9,443 nucleotides of DNA from the NCBI GenBank assembly GCA_038230595.1, contig JBBRMY010000104.1:1-9443 (forward strand), given 5' to 3'. Within the stretch, counting starts at the first letter, position 1, and each line of letters begins with the position of its first letter. Positions 7,162 through 9,443 of this stretch are shown here, in pieces. The position numbers and the translations under genes were made by a program. The stretch comes from JBBRMY01 sp038230595. Lineage in GTDB: Bacteria; Bacteroidota; Ignavibacteria; Tepidaquicellales; Tepidaquicellaceae. Under the pieces are notes generated by a model. That model was not told where the DNA came from, ran no database searches, and saw only the letters and a list, made by a program, of their open reading frames with translations.

Positions 7162-7947
7162 ATGGCAAAAGCTAAAAATACTATCTGTATTTACTCATGG
7201 AATGTGAACGGGATCCGCGCAGTTCAGAATAAAGGCTTCATGGACTGGTTTTCGAAGGTTAACTGTGATGTACTATGCCTCCAGGAAACAAAAGCACAGC
7301 CTGATCAGATACCTGATTACCTGAGAAATAATGAAGAATATGACTCACATTGGTTTTCTGCTCTGAAAAAAGGCTACTCCAGCGTAGGCGTAATGTCAAA
7401 GGTCAAGCCTTTGCATGTTAAGCTTGGATTTGATGATCCTGATTTTGATACTGAAGGAAGAGTAATAATCTGTGAATACGAAAAATTTGTGCTGGCAAAT
7501 GTTTATTTTCCGAACGGAGGGAGAGGACCTGAAAGAGTAAAGTATAAGCTCGATTTTTACAATGCTCTCTTTTTTTATCTGAATAAAAATTATAAGGAGA
7601 GAAAAGGTGTAATTGTAACAGGTGATTTTAATACTGCCCATAAAGAAATTGATCTTGCGCGTCCTGGACCGAACAGAAATAATTCCGGCTTTCTTGATAT
7701 TGAAAGAGAATGGATAGATAAAATTTTGAATTTAGGGTATGTAGATATTTACAGAAAATTCCACACTGAACCTGAGAAATATACATTCTGGGATGTGTTC
7801 ACCCGAGCCAGAGAACGAAATACAGGATGGAGAATAGATTATTTTATGGTAAGTGAAGACCTGGTTAAAAATATAGTGTCAGCGGAGATACATGATGATG
7901 TAATGGGAAGCGATCATTGTCCGATCTCAATTAAACTGAATATCTAA
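7162..7947 (+). CDS. xth: Exodeoxyribonuclease III / AP endonuclease
   Basis: This is an exonuclease III family enzyme of the endonuclease/exonuclease/phosphatase fold. It cuts DNA 5' of abasic sites and removes blocked 3' ends during base excision repair. The 261 residues match the usual length. The catalytic set is complete: N14 in SWNVNGIRA, E42 in CLQETKA (metal ligand), Y115 in NVYFPNGG, D155 and N157 in TGDFNTAH, D226 in GWRIDYF, and D251-H252 in GSDHCPI. LARP (165-168) and YTFWD (207-211) are also typical. The start is ATG at 7162, with a weak GGGA upstream. Its TAA shares one base with the ATG of the following dehydrogenase, so the two are likely co-transcribed. The exact split between ExoIII and ExoA types is not certain. 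Confidence 0.95.
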   Translation: MAKAKNTICIYSWNVNGIRAVQNKGFMDWFSKVNCDVLCLQETKAQPDQIPDYLRNNEEYDSHWFSALKKGYSSVGVMSKVKPLHVKLGFDDPDFDTEGRVIICEYEKFVLANVYFPNGGRGPERVKYKLDFYNALFFYLNKNYKERKGVIVTGDFNTAHKEIDLARPGPNRNNSGFLDIEREWIDKILNLGYVDIYRKFHTEPEKYTFWDVFTRARERNTGWRIDYFMVSEDLVKNIVSAEIHDDVMGSDHCPISIKLNI

Positions 7948-8975
7948 TGCGAAGCGCAGTACTAAATAAAACAGGAAAAGTTGAGGAGCTCGGAACTAAT
8001 CTTTTAATTAAAGAAAGACCACAGCCTGAAATAAATGCAGACGAAGTTCTAATACAGGTAAAGTATGCGGCATTAAATCACCGGGATCTATGGATCACGA
8101 AAGGATTATATGCCGGCATTTCATTGCCTCTTGTTCCGGGATCGGATTGTGCAGGTGTGATAATTAAGGTAGGAGCAAATGTAAAGAAGTCAAACGAGAT
8201 ACATTTGAAAGAAGGTGATGATGTTTTTATAGATCCTTCTTTTAGCTGGGGAGAGAGCGATGAATTTCAGGGAAAAGATTTCAGTATTTTAGGATTGCCT
8301 GAAGACGGGACATTACAGGAATTTGTATCGGTAAATTATAAAAATGTTTATAAGATACCTGCTAATTTAAATCTGAAAACCGCTTCTGCATTTCCTTTAG
8401 CAGGTGTTACAGCGTACAGAGCTTGCTTCACAAAAGGAAATGTTTCAAATAAAACAAAGGTACTGATAACCGGAGCAGGCGGAGGCGTTGCTTCACTGGC
8501 TATTAAATTTTGCATAAAAGCCGGAGCTCAGGTTTACGTAACTTCAGGTAGTGATGAAAAGATCGAACATGCAGTTTCATTTGGTGTTAATTGCGGCTTC
8601 AATTATAAGATAGAGAACTGGGAAAGCAGATTGATAGATACATGCGGTAAGATGGATGTTATTATTGACGGTTCGGGCGGAAGTGAGATCAATAAATATC
8701 TTAACATTTTAACTCCAGGGGGAAGACTTGTAATATACGGAGCGACAGCAGGTATGCCTAAGGATCTTGACCTAAGAAAAATATTCTGGAAGCAGCTGAA
8801 GATATCTGGTACAACAATGGGTTCACCTGCAGATTTCAGGGGCATGATAAAATTTATAGAAAAAAATAATATCGAACCTGTGATTGATAAAGTTTTCCCA
8901 CTGGACGATATTGTTTCTGCGTTTAAGAGAATGGATTCAGCAGAGCAATTCGGAAAGATACTTGTTAAAATGTAA
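7947..8975 (+). CDS. MDR-family dehydrogenase/quinone oxidoreductase-like
   Basis: This 342-residue protein is a medium-chain dehydrogenase/reductase, which uses NAD(P)H to reduce or oxidise small carbonyl compounds, alcohols or quinones. The N-terminal GroES-like domain spans about 1-130 (ALNHRDLW at 42-49, PGSDCAGVIIKVG at 64-76). The Rossmann domain has the nucleotide motif ITGAGGGVASLA (174-185), and GGRLVIYGAT (258-267) is typical. NHRDL replaces the CGSD-type catalytic zinc site of classic alcohol dehydrogenases, and the region that usually holds four structural-zinc cysteines (about 97-125) has none, so a zinc-independent reductase of the quinone oxidoreductase/crotonyl-CoA reductase side is more likely than a true alcohol dehydrogenase, despite a likely automatic label of zinc-binding. 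The ATG overlaps the xth stop by one base (TAATG), which suggests coupled translation. The substrate is unknown. Confidence 0.88.
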   Translation: MRSAVLNKTGKVEELGTNLLIKERPQPEINADEVLIQVKYAALNHRDLWITKGLYAGISLPLVPGSDCAGVIIKVGANVKKSNEIHLKEGDDVFIDPSFSWGESDEFQGKDFSILGLPEDGTLQEFVSVNYKNVYKIPANLNLKTASAFPLAGVTAYRACFTKGNVSNKTKVLITGAGGGVASLAIKFCIKAGAQVYVTSGSDEKIEHAVSFGVNCGFNYKIENWESRLIDTCGKMDVIIDGSGGSEINKYLNILTPGGRLVIYGATAGMPKDLDLRKIFWKQLKISGTTMGSPADFRGMIKFIEKNNIEPVIDKVFPLDDIVSAFKRMDSAEQFGKILVKM

Positions 8976-9043
8976 ATGTAATTGGATAACTTGATAATAT
9001 GGTAATGACGAACATTTATTCTCTACAAAATTTATAAGAAAGC

Positions 9044-9073
9044 GACCTGACAGGGAAAAGAACCTGTCAGGTC
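9044..9073. repeat. Perfect 11-bp inverted repeat (hairpin)
   Basis: GACCTGACAGG (9044-9054) and CCTGTCAGGTC (9063-9073) are exact reverse complements around an eight-base loop. The stem is strong on either strand. It may help end or protect the 3' ends of the two converging transcripts. No run of T follows it on the plus strand, and only a broken T-rich stretch follows on the minus strand, so a classic intrinsic terminator is not shown. Very similar ACCTGACAGG palindromes are, to my knowledge, abundant in some Bacteroidota-related genomes, which would make it a dispersed repeat. That part is recollection, not something seen in this window. Confidence 0.7.
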
Positions 9074-9079
9074 TGGACT

Positions 9080-9105
9080 GAAACGCGAGCATCGCGTCTC
9101 TACAA
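9080..9105 (-). repeat. Second hairpin with 5'-GTAG foot (REP-like)
   Basis: ACGCGA (9083-9088) pairs with TCGCGT (9092-9097) around a three-base loop. The stem extends to GAAACGCGA/TCGCGTCTC with one mismatch, which becomes a G-U pair in minus-strand RNA, so the minus strand is the better-folding one. On that strand TTGTAG (9105 to 9100) sits at the foot, the same GTAG-plus-hairpin design as the block at 5773-5800, although the stem sequence differs. GTAGAGACGCGAT-type palindromes are known to me as dispersed repeats in other bacteria. Membership of such a family is inferred. Confidence 0.6.
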
Positions 9106-9116
9106 GAACAAATCCC

Positions 9117-9443
9117 CTAATATTTTCTTCTTAAATATTTATTCTCAAAGTCCTCTCTGTTCTTTGTATGCCTCTCTTTAATTTTTTCTTCACTTTCAAT
9201 TTCAGTTTCCGCAATTAATTTTAAAAGAGAAATAAGGTATTCTTTGTCTTGAATTCTGGAAATTAATTTTTCTTTGAGATCTTTTTTTATATTAACCTGA
9301 TCAGAATTTAAGCTTTGGATCCATTCATCCGGGATGCTATCAATGATCTCATTAAAATTGTTTGACGGAAGCAGAGAAAAGCATTCATAAAGCTCGTTAG
9401 GATCAACTCCGCTGCGATAAAAAATGTGGCGCTTTAACTGACC
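9117..9443 (-). CDS. Unidentified protein, C-terminal part only
   Basis: The last 108 codons of an open frame end at TAG (9117-9119); the 5' part lies beyond the right edge. I do not recognise the family. The visible piece has two halves. Residues 1-45 look like a folded domain end (HIFYRSGVDPNELYECF, then NEIIDSIPDEWI). Residues 50-108 are a highly charged, Lys/Glu-rich helix, probably a coiled coil, ending in YLRRKY. The EII..IPDEWI stretch faintly recalls the C-terminal region of some HipA-like kinases, but this is a weak impression and I do not assign it. The frame stays open across the whole segment with codon use like the neighbours, and the gene converges on the dehydrogenase, separated by the hairpin-bearing gap. 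Confidence 0.7.
   Translation of the reverse strand, partial: GQLKRHIFYRSGVDPNELYECFSLLPSNNFNEIIDSIPDEWIQSLNSDQVNIKKDLKEKLISRIQDKEYLISLLKLIAETEIESEEKIKERHTKNREDFENKYLRRKY

Larger units (their letters stand above)
8976..9116. other. Convergent intergenic region with hairpins
   Basis: This stretch lies between two genes that converge. No reading frame of note is seen. It contains the two hairpins listed separately and the 9-bp sequence TCTCTACAA twice in direct orientation (9020-9028 and 9097-9105), one copy at the edge of the second hairpin and the other before the first. Transcripts from both sides must end here, but I see no hairpin followed by a clean T-run. Confidence 0.6.

Noticed and set aside
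7396..7641. Minus-strand open frame inside xth
   Set aside because: Antisense to the catalytic core of xth, with no motif of its own.
8603..8845. Minus-strand open frame inside the dehydrogenase gene
   Set aside because: Antisense to the Rossmann domain region; no supporting features.
9044..9073. Strong hairpin as a classic intrinsic terminator
   Set aside because: No uninterrupted T-run directly follows the stem on either strand, so I list it as a repeat/hairpin only.
1..9443. CRISPR array, insertion sequence, tRNA or rRNA
   Set aside because: No regularly spaced repeats, transposase motifs, cloverleaf-like sequences or rRNA signatures were seen when reading both strands.

Overview
The window is an AT-rich, gene-dense chromosomal segment. 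The proteins suggest a Gram-negative, diderm bacterium of the Ignavibacteria or wider Bacteroidota/Chlorobiota type. This assignment is inferred from overall protein style, from LPS-type genes (a family 9 glycosyltransferase and an LpxL/HtrB-like acyltransferase), from an apparent lack of Shine-Dalgarno sequences before most starts, and from the style of the intergenic repeats. It is not a proven taxonomy.

Layout. Positions 1-7018 hold seven genes, all on the minus strand and read right to left: xseA (exonuclease VII large subunit), xseB (small subunit), dxs (DXP synthase), a small unknown lipoprotein, miaB (tRNA methylthiotransferase), a lipid A-type acyltransferase, and a family 9 glycosyltransferase cut by the left edge. 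Most gaps are 9-40 bp. The last pair overlaps by 4 bp, and the one large gap (122 bp, between xseA and xseB) carries a GC-rich palindrome. The set looks like one long operon or a few nested units joining DNA repair, isoprenoid precursor synthesis, tRNA modification and envelope lipid synthesis. Positions 7019-7161 form a divergent promoter region. On the plus strand follow an exonuclease III-type AP endonuclease (xth) and an MDR-family dehydrogenase whose ATG overlaps the xth stop. Positions 8976-9116 are a convergent intergenic region with two hairpins. The 3' part of an unidentified minus-strand gene runs off the right edge.

How the genes relate. XseA and XseB form one exonuclease. The acyltransferase and glycosyltransferase plausibly act in the same lipid A/LPS-core pathway and appear translationally coupled. 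Dxs supplies isoprenoid precursors, which also feed the lipid carriers used in envelope synthesis. XthA, like ExoVII, works on damaged DNA, but lies in a separate, divergent transcription unit.

No IS element, CRISPR array, phage module, tRNA or rRNA is visible, and I see no convincing new multi-gene system. The items most worth checking are two GC-rich hairpins that both have 5'-GTAG at the foot on the minus strand (REP-like architecture), a 9-bp direct repeat bracketing the hairpins near 9.05 kb, an ATG-AAA-CAA-TAT-TAG mini-ORF in frame just before a TTG-started xseB, and the unknown lipoprotein between dxs and miaB.
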